This document shows, piece after piece, positions 10,846 to 20,551 of a DNA stretch of 64,000 nt; positions within the stretch are counted from its first letter, which is position 1, and each line of letters opens with the position of its first letter. Below the pieces are notes generated by a model. It was given only the letters and a program-made list of their open reading frames with translations, searched no databases and was not told where the DNA came from. Source of the DNA: Saccharomycodes ludwigii (Eukaryota; Ascomycota; Saccharomycetes; Saccharomycodales; Saccharomycodaceae); assembly GCF_020623625.1 (NCBI RefSeq), contig NC_060200.1, positions 1,604,501 through 1,668,500 on the forward strand, written 5' to 3'. The translations under genes and the position numbers were made by a program.

Positions 10846-11196
10846 TTACTTCTTTTCGGCACCAGCAGCAGCATCATTTTTGGCGCCAGTTATGGAACTA
10901 CTAATATATTCAGCAGCATCACTAACTTTTTCCTTGGCAGCCTCTACATATTCACCAGCAGTTTCACCAAAGGATTTAGAGTTGGATTTGGCGTTAGCTT
11001 CATCTCTACCCTTTGTGGCAGAGTCAACGACTGATTGACCCAGACCTTTTTCACTTTTTGGTGTGACGGCAGAGGCGGCCTTATCAGCATAATCAGTAAC
11101 GGTTTCTTTACCCTTCTCGAAAACACCCTTTTGGCTATCTGGTTTAACAGTTTCGGAAACTTTATCAGAGAAATTTTTTCTACCAGTGTCAGACAT
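10846..11196 (-). CDS. HSP12: Small heat-shock/stress protein Hsp12
   Basis: 116 residues, against 109 in S. cerevisiae Hsp12 (YFL014W). The N-terminus MSDTGRKNFSDK is the Hsp12 signature, and the protein is Lys/Glu/Ala-rich with no cysteine or tryptophan, as in this intrinsically disordered family. Hsp12 folds into amphipathic helices on membranes and stabilises the plasma membrane under heat, osmotic and ethanol stress. The leader carries seven CAAA units on the coding strand 15-42 bases before the ATG. Upstream are three stress-response elements (AGGGG/CCCCT) and a partial heat-shock element, which agrees with strong Msn2/4 and Hsf1 control known for this gene. Confidence 0.95.
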   Translation of the reverse strand: MSDTGRKNFSDKVSETVKPDSQKGVFEKGKETVTDYADKAASAVTPKSEKGLGQSVVDSATKGRDEANAKSNSKSFGETAGEYVEAAKEKVSDAAEYISSSITGAKNDAAAGAEKK

Positions 11197-11210
11197 TTTA
11201 ATTATAGTTG

Positions 11211-11238
11211 TTTGTTTGTTTGTTTGTTTGTTTGTTTG
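11211..11238 (-). repeat. (CAAA)7 repeat in the HSP12 leader
   Basis: Seven TTTG units on the plus strand read as CAAA units in the HSP12 5' UTR. Such unstructured leaders usually permit efficient initiation. Confidence 0.8.
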
Positions 11239-11518
11239 TTGCTCGGTTAAAAGACTTGTTGTTTTACAGATATTTTTCTATTTTTATAAATATTCCTGAA
11301 TAAAATTAACAAGAGAGATTGAAACAAAATGGTAAATTGAATTAAAATAATCACCAAAGCATAGTTCTTATATACTTTTTCTTTTTTTCAAAGCTTTGAG
11401 AAATAAAAAGAAATAAACAAAAAAAAAAAAAAAAAAAAAAAAAAAGGTTATACATTTAGGCTTGTGCACAATTTTTTTTTTATGATATTGTTTTATTTGT
11501 TGCTTACATAAAACTATA

Positions 11519-11524
11519 AGGGGG
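11519..11524 (-). promoter_or_regulatory. Stress-response element upstream of HSP12
   Basis: AGGGGG, containing the Msn2/4 core AGGGG, about 325 bp before the HSP12 start. Confidence 0.5.
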
Positions 11525-11709
11525 TATTGAATTAAAAGGGTACAAAAATAAAAAAAAGTTGATGTTGATTTTAATTATTGACATTAAATATATTAGTAGT
11601 AACTTTTTAAGTGATGATGGTTTCTCGAAGGTCAATTGGTTATATGGTTTAGCCATAAATATTTTCCCAATCTGAGCAATCGCTATAAAAAGGCATCAAT
11701 TAATAGTAA

Positions 11710-11719
11710 TGAAACTTCA
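11710..11719. promoter_or_regulatory. Partial heat-shock element upstream of HSP12
   Basis: TGAAACTTCA carries two inverted Hsf1 units (nGAAn, nTTCn), about 515 bp before HSP12. A further TTC unit follows one gap later. Weaker than the MDJ1 element. Confidence 0.35.
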
Positions 11720-11775
11720 AAGCTCTTCAATAAAAATGAATTTTTTTTTTTTAGTATTGGTTTAACTCCCTTTCC

Positions 11776-11835
11776 CCCCTTTAAAAAAAAAAAAGTTGAT
11801 ATAGATTGTGACGTAATTATATTTGTGGGGAGGGG
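11776..11835 (-). promoter_or_regulatory. Two further stress-response elements upstream of HSP12
   Basis: CCCCT at 11776-11780 and AGGGG at 11831-11835, 580-640 bp before the HSP12 start. With 11519-11524 they make three Msn2/4 cores in an otherwise G/C-poor spacer. Confidence 0.45.
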
Positions 11836-12200
11836 TATTATTGAAGAAAAATCATCACAACTAAAAGAAAGGGAAAAAGAAAAAGGAAAAACGGAATCAG
11901 TTGAAATAAATTATAATATAAAGATGTGGGCTGTGTGTTTTATTACTGACTTGTCCGATTGCATCCGATAACGCATTTGTAATCCGAGTGTTCAAATAAT
12001 GTTTATTGTTTGTTATGTAGAAATAATAATTTGATACCTTAAACTATTATTTCTAATTTTGTATTCTTGATAACTTAAAAGTTTTATACGAGATGAGTTT
12101 TAATCGTTTTTTCGAATTAAAGAAGATCAAAGAAAAAAGAAAAAAGAAAAAAAAAAAAAAACTTCTTTACAAACTGAGCGTAAAGAACAAAATAGAAAGA

Positions 12201-12215
12201 AGAACTTTCCAGAAA
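12201..12215. promoter_or_regulatory. Perfect heat-shock element upstream of MDJ1
   Basis: AGAAC-TTTCC-AGAAA gives three contiguous inverted nGAAn units, the canonical Hsf1 site, about 310 bp before the MDJ1 start. MDJ1 is heat inducible in S. cerevisiae. Confidence 0.6.
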
Positions 12216-12272
12216 AAATTTCATTGTAAATCTCCTATTAATTTTTTTTTTTTTTTTTTTTTTATTTTATAT

Positions 12273-12303
<31 letters not shown>

Positions 12304-12522
12304 ATATTTTATATTTTATATTTAAAAGTAAAAAAAAAAAAGGAACAAAAAAGAACAAAAAAAAAATATAGCATCGACAGATCTTTAAAGAGGTTTAGGA
12401 TATAAAAACAAGCTATATAGAAAGAATAGACAGAATCTCAATATATATATATTCATCATATCAAAAAAGAAAAGTAAATAAAACTGATATACACTCTTTT
12501 ATTATTACACATATATCCCAAG

Positions 12523-14004
12523 ATGTACTCCCGCACAATTTTTAGATTAAAATCAACTTCAATTTTTTTCCCTAAAACTTTTAAACAAATAAAAGCCAGT
12601 AACAAAAGAAAAATACCATCTACTCTCTCGCAATGTTCAACTACCACTAATCTTAACCAAAAACGCGGATTCCATTCAACAAAGCTATGCAAACTAGAGG
12701 GTGATCCATATAAGATATTAGGAGTTCCCAGAGATGCATCAGCTTCTGATATTAAAAAAAGCTATTATAAATTGGCTAAAAAGCATCATCCAGATGTTAA
12801 CAAAGAAAAGGATGCTGATAAAACATTCAATGAAATTTCAGAAGCCTATGATATTCTAAGTGACGAGAAAAAACGTCAACAGTATGACCAATTTGGATCT
12901 GCTGCTTTCAACGGCGGGGCTACTGGAGCAGAAAACCCGTTTGGGGGTCATCCATTCGGTGGTCAGGGGAATCCATTCGGCGGCATCAATTTTGACGATT
13001 TATTTGGTGGTGCATTTCACGATGCATTTTCTGGTGCTGGAGGAACGCGTGGAGCTGGAAATGGTCCAAGATATTACAAAGAATTTAAGGGCAGTACTGT
13101 TGAGATTTCACATACCATATCATTTAAGGATGCAGTTTTTGGGATAAAGGGATTGGATTTGAAGTTTAGCGCGTATGACCAGTGTCATACTTGTTCTGGT
13201 TCAGGCCTAAAAGAAGGTAGCCATAAATCCACATGTACTGCATGTCATGGTACAGGTACACGTGTCTTTATTAGAGGCGGTTTCCAAATGTCATCAACCT
13301 GTAACGTCTGTGATGGATCTGGTTCTACCATTAACCCTTCTGATTATTGTGGGTCATGTCACGGCGAAGGTGTAGTTTTAAACAAGGAAAGACATATCAA
13401 GGTGGATTTGCCAAGTGGTGTCCATGACGGAGATTCTTTGAAAGTTGCAGGTGTCGGTTCTTATCCACATATACCAAATGATCCAGAAACTGTTAAATTG
13501 TATAAAGGTGATATATTATTGCATGTCCATGTGGAAAGAGATGCTCGTTTTAAGGTCAAGGGTAAGGATATTTGGGTTAAACAGGACATACCAATTACCA
13601 CAGCTGCATTGGGTGGGGTTGTCGTTGTCCCCACTGTTGATGGTACTCAAATTAGAATTAGAGTTCCACAAGGAACTCAACCATCCGAAGTAATTTCCAT
13701 TCCAAACATGGGAGTTCCATATACTGTAGGGAGTACCACCAGAGGTAATTTGAAAGTTGAATTGAATGTCGTCGTTAAAAAACCTAGAAGTAAAGCTGAA
13801 ACTTGTTTATTAGAGGCACTAGCTGACGTTACTAACGATACAACTGCTAAAAGAATAATGACTAAGAACGATTTTGATAATGTAACTGAGAAGACTTTAC
13901 ATGAAACCGGACAAGAACATCTAGACAGTCCGTCGGCTTTATCGAAGATCGAAAAATTTATTTCTAATGCATTTAAGAAGATCACAGGTGAAAAGAAGGA
14001 GTAA
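12523..14004 (+). CDS. MDJ1: Mitochondrial DnaJ/Hsp40 co-chaperone Mdj1
   Basis: 493 residues. A basic, Ser/Thr-rich mitochondrial presequence (about 1-58, ending near RGFHSTK) is followed by a J domain (about 60-125) with the HPD motif at residues 89-91 that activates Hsp70. A Gly/Phe-rich linker comes next, then four CxxCxGxG zinc motifs ([32 protein letters not shown]; about 220-280) and the C-terminal substrate-binding domains. This is the full class A DnaJ plan. Mdj1 works with mitochondrial Hsp70 (Ssc1) in the matrix to fold imported proteins and to maintain mitochondrial DNA. Length and order agree with YFL016C. The upstream heat-shock element fits known regulation. Confidence 0.95.
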   Translation: MYSRTIFRLKSTSIFFPKTFKQIKASNKRKIPSTLSQCSTTTNLNQKRGFHSTKLCKLEGDPYKILGVPRDASASDIKKSYYKLAKKHHPDVNKEKDADKTFNEISEAYDILSDEKKRQQYDQFGSAAFNGGATGAENPFGGHPFGGQGNPFGGINFDDLFGGAFHDAFSGAGGTRGAGNGPRYYKEFKGSTVEISHTISFKDAVFGIKGLDLKFSAYDQCHTCSGSGLKEGSHKSTCTACHGTGTRVFIRGGFQMSSTCNVCDGSGSTINPSDYCGSCHGEGVVLNKERHIKVDLPSGVHDGDSLKVAGVGSYPHIPNDPETVKLYKGDILLHVHVERDARFKVKGKDIWVKQDIPITTAALGGVVVVPTVDGTQIRIRVPQGTQPSEVISIPNMGVPYTVGSTTRGNLKVELNVVVKKPRSKAETCLLEALADVTNDTTAKRIMTKNDFDNVTEKTLHETGQEHLDSPSALSKIEKFISNAFKKITGEKKE

Positions 14005-14229
14005 TTATGTATATATATTGATATTTTGAAACTATTGCGTTAATTGATTGATTTTTTTTTCTTTTTTCTTTTTTCTTTTCTTTTTTTTAAGTGTATTTAT
14101 TTCGAGTAATGCATTTAGAATTAGAACCTTGTATATATATTGTTTATTGTTTTTATTATTATGATTTCTTTTTATTTTTATAGTAATGAATAAATATTAA
14201 TATTAATTTGTTCTTGGATTTAACGTCCG

Positions 14230-14264
<35 letters not shown>

Positions 14265-14631
14265 ACTAGGTATTTAAACAAAAAAAAAAAAAAAAAAAAA
14301 AATTAAACGGCGCTGTTCTCTCGCTTAACTATGCCACTTTATCTTTTTATAATTGAGATGAAAAACCTTAATTTTTTTTTTTTTTTTCTTTTTTTCTCTC
14401 TTTTTCCCTGTTTCTTTATCCGTGTGATAAAATAATAAAAGCTTTTGCAAGTTTTGAAAATATTGTATCCTTTTTTTTTTTTCCTAAATAAAGGAAAAAT
14501 ACAATGTTAAAACTTTTTAAATAAAATATTTTTGCTCTTTTGTCTATTGTAAATCTGACCTCCCACCTAGGAATAACATCAACAAAAACAAAGCACAACA
14601 CAGAATTTTAAGTTCAGATTCCAAAAACATT
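14005..14631. other. Intergenic, (TA)n and poly-A runs
   Basis: About 630 bp with a (TA)n run at about 14232-14264, an A22 run from 14280 and T runs. No gene or clear site seen. Confidence 0.5.
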
Positions 14632-15177
14632 ATGACTATCGCCACTAAGAACTCTATTATATCTCCATTTTGGGATAACTTCTATTATGTTTATTTTATA
14701 TTACATTTTTTCACTACTGTTTTAGCTGATAGTTCAGCTGTATTGCCAAAAAACTTGGTTTATTTTTCTAGTTTTTTAGATAAATATAGTTACGAGGTAG
14801 ATGATTTTTTAATGATCGAAAGGCCACAATGGTTTAGAGTACTTGTTTGGATTGAATTGTGCTTTCAAGCCCCATTATTTTTATGGTTTTTCAATATGAT
14901 TAACCGTTATTATGACGAATGGAAAAAATTTGCAAGCAGTGAGGAAGCCAAATTGAACATTAAGAAAAATGCCTTCCAATTAGCTTCATTGATTAAATTT
15001 ATGATGAGAATTTATGGTGTTCTAGCTACTACAACCACTTTATATTGTATTTATGTGATTTATACCACTGGTCATTACCCAAACACTGATATACCACTAC
15101 CAATGAGCAATAAGTTGAAGTTAATTTGCATTTATTCTCCATTTGCTTTAATTCCCTCCAAATTGTTACTTGTTTGA
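14632..15177 (+). CDS. EXPERA/TMEM97-family membrane protein (Ema19-like)
   Basis: 181 residues with about four hydrophobic spans (near 15-32, 68-88, 113-135 and 158-178). The pattern of an early FYYVYFILHFFTTVLADSSAV and then IERPQWFRVLVWIELCFQAPLF matches the EXPERA domain of the TMEM97/sigma-2 receptor family, including the conserved acidic residues in the first and second spans. The likely S. cerevisiae counterpart is YLR050C (EMA19), an ER protein linked to the clearance of mistargeted mitochondrial precursors. EXPERA proteins bind or isomerise sterols in some members. YLR050C is on chromosome XII, so this position between MDJ1 and GNA1 is not the S. cerevisiae order. Confidence 0.75.
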   Translation: MTIATKNSIISPFWDNFYYVYFILHFFTTVLADSSAVLPKNLVYFSSFLDKYSYEVDDFLMIERPQWFRVLVWIELCFQAPLFLWFFNMINRYYDEWKKFASSEEAKLNIKKNAFQLASLIKFMMRIYGVLATTTTLYCIYVIYTTGHYPNTDIPLPMSNKLKLICIYSPFALIPSKLLLV

Positions 15178-15481
15178 TTAAGTAATTTTAATACACTTTG
15201 CTGTGTCTAGTTTTCTTTGCCATTTTTTTTTTTTTTTAAACAGATATATTCAATGTTCTATATGGATTCTTTCATAAAATTTTTGTAGTACTGACTTTTT
15301 TTTTTTTCTTTTTTTTTAAATCTGTAATTCTCTATTTTCTTCTAATAATTTTGCATTTGATCTTTGTTCTGTTTGGCTTATTTATATACGGGTAATGCTT
15401 TGTTTACTTTATGTCCCAATGTATATAATTAGAGTAAAACAGGTTGCACAGAAAATAATGTATCAACGCCCTCAAATGCTC

Positions 15482-15515
<34 letters not shown>

Positions 15516-15763
15516 TTCGCCACAAAAATCATATTAAAGATCTTTTACCAAATATATTGTACCTATTAATCTAATGAAAGTGAAACTCCGACACAAATAC
15601 CATCATTTAACCAACAAGTAGAATAACTCTTTTCACCCTTCCTCTTTCTTTTCCTTTTAATTATAAGCCAAACAAAAATAGACATCTCCCATTTCCTCTT
15701 GAAAAAAAAAAAAAAAAAAAAAAAAAGGTCAAACAAACTATAAAATTCAATACATCCTGAAAA
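15178..15763. other. Intergenic, GNA1 promoter
   Basis: 586 bp with T runs, an A28 run from about 15486, an A24 run ending 37 bp before GNA1, and a Reb1-type site. No gene seen. Confidence 0.5.
15389..15395 (+). promoter_or_regulatory. Reb1-type site CGGGTAA upstream of GNA1
   Basis: Exact core match, about 370 bp before the GNA1 start, in a spacer otherwise poor in G and C. Confidence 0.4.
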
Positions 15764-16258
15764 ATGACGACCACCAGTGAAACTAAGAAATTAAACACTG
15801 ATATATACGAAATTAGAAGAATTAAAGCTAGTGATTATGAGGATGTAACTAAGACTTTAACAGTGTTGACAACAGTAGGAGTAGTCACTAAGGAAAAGTT
15901 CCACAAATTGCTTAATTATTGGGACTCTGTTAAATTACCAGACAGACCTGATGAGAGGATGTTTAATCCTTTAGTTATAGTAAATAAAAAGACAGGCAAA
16001 GTTGTAGCAACTGGTATGCTATTGATTGAGCCTAAAATAATACACGAATGTGGATTTGTAGGCCACATTGAGGATATTGCTGTTGCTAGTAGTGAACAGG
16101 GTAAAAATTTAGGGTATCATTTGATCAGATCATTAGTGGAAACAGGTAAAAGATCAGGATGTTATAAAATCATACTTGATTGTGATGCGAAGAATATAGG
16201 CTTTTATGAAAAGTCAGATTTTAGTAAAGCTGGTATTGAAATGCAAATTCGATTTTAA
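15764..16258 (+). CDS. GNA1: Glucosamine-6-phosphate N-acetyltransferase
   Basis: 164 residues, close to the 159 of S. cerevisiae Gna1 (YFL017C). It is a GNAT-fold enzyme: the acetyl-CoA pyrophosphate-binding motif A is EQGKNLGYHL (about 109-118), preceded by the core strand GHIEDIAVA. The ending NIGFYEKSDFSKAGIEMQIRF, with the tyrosine near the thiolate, is typical of Gna1. The enzyme transfers acetyl from acetyl-CoA to glucosamine-6-phosphate, the second step of UDP-GlcNAc synthesis, feeding chitin, N-glycans and GPI anchors. It is cytosolic and essential. The neighbours SMX2 and LPD1 are the same as in S. cerevisiae. Confidence 0.95.
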   Translation: MTTTSETKKLNTDIYEIRRIKASDYEDVTKTLTVLTTVGVVTKEKFHKLLNYWDSVKLPDRPDERMFNPLVIVNKKTGKVVATGMLLIEPKIIHECGFVGHIEDIAVASSEQGKNLGYHLIRSLVETGKRSGCYKIILDCDAKNIGFYEKSDFSKAGIEMQIRF

Positions 16259-16789
16259 AAAAAAATACATGTTTTTTAATAAATCAATCATTAAACTTTT
16301 AAAGATTTGGAAATGATAATAATAATAATAATAATAATAAAAAATACTTGAATTGTCTATAATAAGAAACTTTAATTTGATTAAGTCTACAAATATTTGG
16401 TGTGGTGATTGCATTTAAATAATATTGACTAATTTTTTTTTTTTTTTTTTTTTTTAAGGCAATAACCAGGGTACGAAATTTTATTTGTGTAAAAGCAATT
16501 ATTATTATCATTATTATTTTGTTATTATCCAACTCTTTGTGTGCTTAGCTGTAGTAATTTATACATGGGAAGTAGCGCAATACATAATATACACTGAGTT
16601 CATCTGGCATTTCTTTTTGTTTTTTTTTTGTTATTATTTTTAATACTATTATCATTGTTGCTATTATCTATTATTATAATAGTTTCTATAAATATTATTA
16701 TGTATGGGAAAATATTGAAAAAAAAAAAAAATTCATATTTCTTACAAATACAAACATTTTCTTGGAATTATAACTCCTTTTTTCCTTTC
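16259..16789. other. GNA1/SMX2 convergent spacer
   Basis: About 530 bp between convergent stops with an AAT run (16315-16341), a T22 run near 16433 and a second A run at 16721-16732. No gene seen. Confidence 0.5.
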
Positions 16790-17050
16790 TCACACAGTCT
16801 GTAAAGATTCTAGGGACACAATCGAGTTCCCCCTTACAATAGTTTCAAAACCCATAGGGATAGGTTCGACGTCTTTTTTTTTCTTATTAGTGTTTTTATC
16901 GAGAAGGGTTACAATTTCTATAGCATTTTCTAATACAACATTTAAATACAAATCATAACCTTTTAATATACCTATCACTTTACGACTCCCATTTAGCTGT
17001 AACATTATTTTATGACCCATATATTTTTTCAATTCAGGTGCTGAAACCAT
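16790..17050 (-). CDS. SMX2: Sm protein G of spliceosomal snRNPs
   Basis: 86 residues from the ATG at 17050; the upstream in-frame extension is Lys-rich leader sequence and unlike the family. MVSAPELKKYMGHK starts the Sm1 motif, NGSRKVIGILKGYDLYLNVVL is shared with S. cerevisiae SmG (Smx2, 77 residues), and Sm2 ends in VRGNSIVSLESL. SmG is one of seven Sm proteins that ring the uridine-rich site of U1, U2, U4 and U5 snRNAs. Between Sm1 and Sm2 there is a basic insertion (about residues 50-62, DKNTNKKKKDVEP) in place of the shorter loop of S. cerevisiae, which accounts for the extra length. Confidence 0.92.
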   Translation of the reverse strand: MVSAPELKKYMGHKIMLQLNGSRKVIGILKGYDLYLNVVLENAIEIVTLLDKNTNKKKKDVEPIPMGFETIVRGNSIVSLESLQTV

Positions 17051-17268
17051 TTTCAACTTCCTTGCTGATACTAATTTTTTTTTTCTTTTTTTCTTGTAAA
17101 TAAAAAACAAAACAAAACAGAACAATCCTTAATGATATAACTATATCTTCTCACAAGTGTTAATTTATTTAGCTTTATAAATTTACTTGTCTTTGTAAGT
17201 TTAGCAGAATCTTTTAAGCTGAATTGAAAATAATAATTATTAAGTGGTAACTGTGAGCTTGACTCTTT

Positions 17269-17322
17269 GAAATTAAAGAAATTAAAGAAATTAAAGAAAT
17301 TAAAGAAATTAAAGAAATTAAA
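17269..17322. repeat. 9-bp tandem repeat, 6 copies
   Basis: Six perfect GAAATTAAA units about 220 bp upstream of SMX2. They create an open minus-strand frame (NFF repeats) that is not a gene. Confidence 0.85.
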
Positions 17323-18541
17323 GAAAGTATATTTTCGATTTTGCTCTGTAATATCCGATATTTTCGGACTACAGTAATTTCCAATTGAACAAGCCAATTA
17401 ACAATTAGGAAGCATTCACATTATATACTAGTATAGTGACCAACTTCTAAGCTATAATATATAACAGAAACATGCATTTTGATATTTATAGTGTGAAGTA
17501 GGTTGCCCTTGTATTTGTTATTATTATTATTATTATTATTTTATTTTTTTTTTTTTTTTACATTTATTTAGTTTGGTTTTCTTATCACTCAGCATTTTGG
17601 TTAACTTGTTCATAACCACTCACAAATACCATGATATGAAGAAGGTGATGTCGCGATTACCAGAATTACTTTAGATTATGCGAACCATTGTGCAAGAACC
17701 CTTTTATTTAAATAAAGAATGTCTTTAACTTAATATATACGTTTGTTTAATCAACGAATAAGAAGTAAGCCAGATCAATGTAATTCTAATATTACCGGTG
17801 AGACTCGGAGCCGAAGTTTTTTTTGCGCACGAAAAAAAAAATAAAAATAAATTTATGCTAGCCAAATGTTAAAATTGATTAACTTTGTAGTAGTGACAGT
17901 AAGGAAAATTGACAATTACAGACACTATTTTCCAATCAGAAAGCTGAGTAAAATATAAAATAGATCTTGTTTTTATTCCTTGAACAAAGACTTTCTCTTG
18001 TCTTCTTTCCTGTCTGATAGAAGTACTTTCACCATTTTTAATACTGGTGATGGGGGGGTAAACTTGCAATGACGGGCGAGAAAAACCCATACAACAAGAG
18101 ATTATTATTATGTTCCCCTGTTTTTCTTTTTTCTTTTTCTTTTTTTTTTTTTTTTTTTTTTTCTCTCTAATATCATTTGTTCTACAGCAATATCTGAGTG
18201 TTCATACTTTATATTCTATTGCATATAAGTTTCCGCCATATTATCTTATTTTTATTTTTCTATTTATTATATTTTTTTATTTTTCTTTCTCTTTCTTTCT
18301 TTCTTTCTTCTATGAATCTTCTTTTACATATGTCTAAACTTGCATTTACCATTTAAGATCTTTATTTCAAACAGACCTATAAAACAACTTGCCATCTTAT
18401 TCCGTTAACATTTTAAATGTTTAACACATCTTGCTGGAATGTTTGTCTTGGGGTTTTCTATCATTATTTATTAACCCGCAATTTATCTTAAGTTAGTAAT
18501 GTAATGTTGCAATAATTAAAAACTAAGTTCTTCTTTAAAAC

Positions 18542-18542
18542 A

Positions 18543-18575
<33 letters not shown>

Positions 18576-18600
18576 CAAGGAAAAAAAAAAAAAAAAAAAA
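18542..18600 (+). promoter_or_regulatory. Double poly-A tract in the LPD1 leader
   Basis: Two A runs of about 27 and 20 bases, separated by GACAAGG, end nine bases before the LPD1 ATG. Confidence 0.6.
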
Positions 18601-18609
18601 ACCATCATA

Positions 18610-20103
18610 ATGTTAAGATTGTCTTCAGTTAGGTTATCATCTCGTCAATTTTCTACCTCATCCTCCTTATTACTTGCTAAGGCCAAACACGATGTTGTTG
18701 TCATTGGTGGTGGTCCGGGTGGTTATGTAGCCGCTATTAAAGCTGCCCAATTGGGGTTCAATACTGCTTGTGTTGAAAAGAGAGGCTCTTTAGGGGGGAC
18801 TTGTTTAAATGTCGGTTGTATTCCATCTAAAGCTTTATTAAATAACTCTTTAAGATACCATGAAATAAAAACCGACTCCAAGAAACGTGGTATTGACGTT
18901 AAAGGTGAAGTTACTTTGAATATTGAACAATTTCAAAAGGCTAAAGATACTGTCGTCAAGCAATTAACTGGCGGTATCGAAATGTTATTTAAGAAAAACG
19001 GTGTTACTTACTATAAAGGTGATGGGTCTTTTGAAAGTGAAAAGCAAATTAAGGTTTCCCCAGTTGAGGGCATTAAGGGCACCGTTGCCGAAGAAACTAT
19101 TTTAGATGCTGAAAATATCATTATTGCCACCGGCTCTGAAGTTACTCCGTTCCCAGGTATTACTATTGATGAAGAAAGAATCGTTTCTTCTACAGGTGTT
19201 TTAAGCTTAAAAGAAATTCCTAAAAGATTAGTTATTATTGGTGGTGGTATTATTGGTTTAGAAATGGGATCTGTTTATAGTAGACTAGGCTCTAAAGTTA
19301 CTGTTTTGGAGTTCCAACCTGCTATTGGTGCTTCTATGGATCAAGAAATTGCTACTGCGACCCAAAAGTTTTTGACCAAACAAGGCATTGATTTTAAATT
19401 AAGCACTAAAGTTATGGGTGCTGAAAGAAATGGCGATGTCGTTAAGATCAAGGTTGAAGGCGCTAAAGATGGCAAGAAGGAGGAATTGGAGGCTGATGTT
19501 TTATTAGTTGCTATTGGTAGAAGACCATATATCCAAGGTTTAAATGCTGAAGAGGTTGGCCTAGAAGTCGACAAGAGAGGTCGTTTAGTTATTGATTCTA
19601 ATTTCCAAACTAGCCACCCACATATTAAAGTTATTGGTGATGTTACATTCGGTCCTATGTTAGCTCACAAGGCTGAAGAAGAGGGTGTTGCTGCAGCTGA
19701 AATCATCAAGACTGGCCACGGCCATGTTAATTACGGCAATATTCCAGCTGTTATGTATTCTCATCCAGAAGTCGCATGGGTTGGCAAAACTGAACAAGAA
19801 TTAAAGAAGGATGGCATTGAATTTAAGGTTGGTAAATTCCCATTTGTTGCCAACTCCAGAGCTAAAACCAACTTAGATACTGAAGGGTTTGTCAAGATTT
19901 TGATTGATGCTAAGACTGATCGTTTGTTAGGTGCTCATATTATTGGTCCAAATGCTGGTGAAATGATTGCTGAAGCTGGCTTGGCTTTGGAATATGGAGC
20001 TTCTGCTGAAGATATTGCTAGAGTTTGTCATGCCCACCCAACTTTGTCTGAAGCTTTCAAGGAAGCTAACTTGGCTGCTTACGATAAACCAATTAACTTC
20101 TAG
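18610..20103 (+). CDS. LPD1: Dihydrolipoamide dehydrogenase (E3), mitochondrial
   Basis: 497 residues with an N-terminal presequence rich in Ser, Arg and Leu (about 1-24). The FAD-binding GGGPGGY (33-39), the redox-active disulfide in GGTCLNVGC (C65 and C70), the NAD-binding [13 protein letters not shown] and the C-terminal catalytic CHAHPTLSE are all present. The enzyme reoxidises lipoamide for the pyruvate, 2-oxoglutarate and branched-chain dehydrogenase complexes and for glycine cleavage in the mitochondrial matrix. S. cerevisiae has LPD1 (YFL018C) plus the diverged duplicate IRC15 (YPL017C). Only this canonical copy is visible here. Codon use is markedly more biased than that of its neighbours, as expected for a highly expressed gene. 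Confidence 0.97.
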   Translation: MLRLSSVRLSSRQFSTSSSLLLAKAKHDVVVIGGGPGGYVAAIKAAQLGFNTACVEKRGSLGGTCLNVGCIPSKALLNNSLRYHEIKTDSKKRGIDVKGEVTLNIEQFQKAKDTVVKQLTGGIEMLFKKNGVTYYKGDGSFESEKQIKVSPVEGIKGTVAEETILDAENIIIATGSEVTPFPGITIDEERIVSSTGVLSLKEIPKRLVIIGGGIIGLEMGSVYSRLGSKVTVLEFQPAIGASMDQEIATATQKFLTKQGIDFKLSTKVMGAERNGDVVKIKVEGAKDGKKEELEADVLLVAIGRRPYIQGLNAEEVGLEVDKRGRLVIDSNFQTSHPHIKVIGDVTFGPMLAHKAEEEGVAAAEIIKTGHGHVNYGNIPAVMYSHPEVAWVGKTEQELKKDGIEFKVGKFPFVANSRAKTNLDTEGFVKILIDAKTDRLLGAHIIGPNAGEMIAEAGLALEYGASAEDIARVCHAHPTLSEAFKEANLAAYDKPINF

Positions 20104-20551
20104 AGTAGCAGGCGAAAAGTCTTAATAATATAGATTATATGACTCATGTATTTTTTAACGATAGCAATAACGTATAATTTTTGTCCCATTTATTTATTTA
20201 TTTTTATTTTTTATTTTATTTTTGCTACTTTTTCCTACTTTTAATTCATCAAAGAATTTTAATTACCTCCCCCTTTTTTTTTTTTCTTTCTTTCTCAAAC
20301 TTACTTTATTGTTATATTTGTAATCATATTTATTTTTTGGTTACAAAAATTTCCTTTATTTTTTTTTAAGTCTCTTTTTTCAAAGAATAGAATTAAACCT
20401 AGAACCACCGTGAAGTTATAAGTTGTTACATAATTAAAATTGAATAAAACAGCACAACGCTTTGATTTGTCGCTCAACTATTACACACATTATTGTCTTT
20501 TTTTTTTCTCTTTTTTTTTTAATTAATTAATTACTCACTAATCATTTGAAT
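20104..20551. other. LPD1/D-amino-acid-oxidase convergent spacer
   Basis: 448 bp between convergent stop codons, T-rich, with the probable 3' ends of both genes. A Gcn4-like TGACTCA at 20140-20146 is in a non-promoter position. No gene seen. Confidence 0.5.

Larger units (their letters stand above)
11197..12522. other. Divergent HSP12/MDJ1 promoter region
   Basis: 1.3 kb between divergent heat-responsive genes. It holds the stress and heat-shock elements listed separately, an A run at 11419-11446, and a T-rich block (12242-12325) of TTTATA/TTTTATATTTT units with several matches to the S. cerevisiae ARS core. Open frames at 11636-11971 and 12093-12371 are low-complexity and I do not call them genes. 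Confidence 0.5.
17051..18609. other. Divergent SMX2/LPD1 promoter region
   Basis: 1.56 kb. Holds the 9-bp repeat, a patch around 17796-17830 with ACCGGTGAGACTCGGAGCCG, a CCAAT box followed by CA at 17932-17936 that could serve Hap2/3/4/5 at LPD1, a T22 run near 18141, and A27 and A20 runs just before LPD1. The short frames here are not convincing genes. Confidence 0.45.

Noticed and set aside
11636-12371. Two plus-strand frames between HSP12 and MDJ1
   Set aside because: Lys/Phe/Tyr low complexity generated by A/T runs; regulatory sites for both flanking genes lie inside them.
17071-17397. 108-codon minus-strand frame with NFF repeats
   Set aside because: It is made by the GAAATTAAA tandem repeat and overlaps the SMX2 promoter.
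20140-20146. Gcn4 site TGACTCA
   Set aside because: It lies between two convergent stop codons, not in a promoter.
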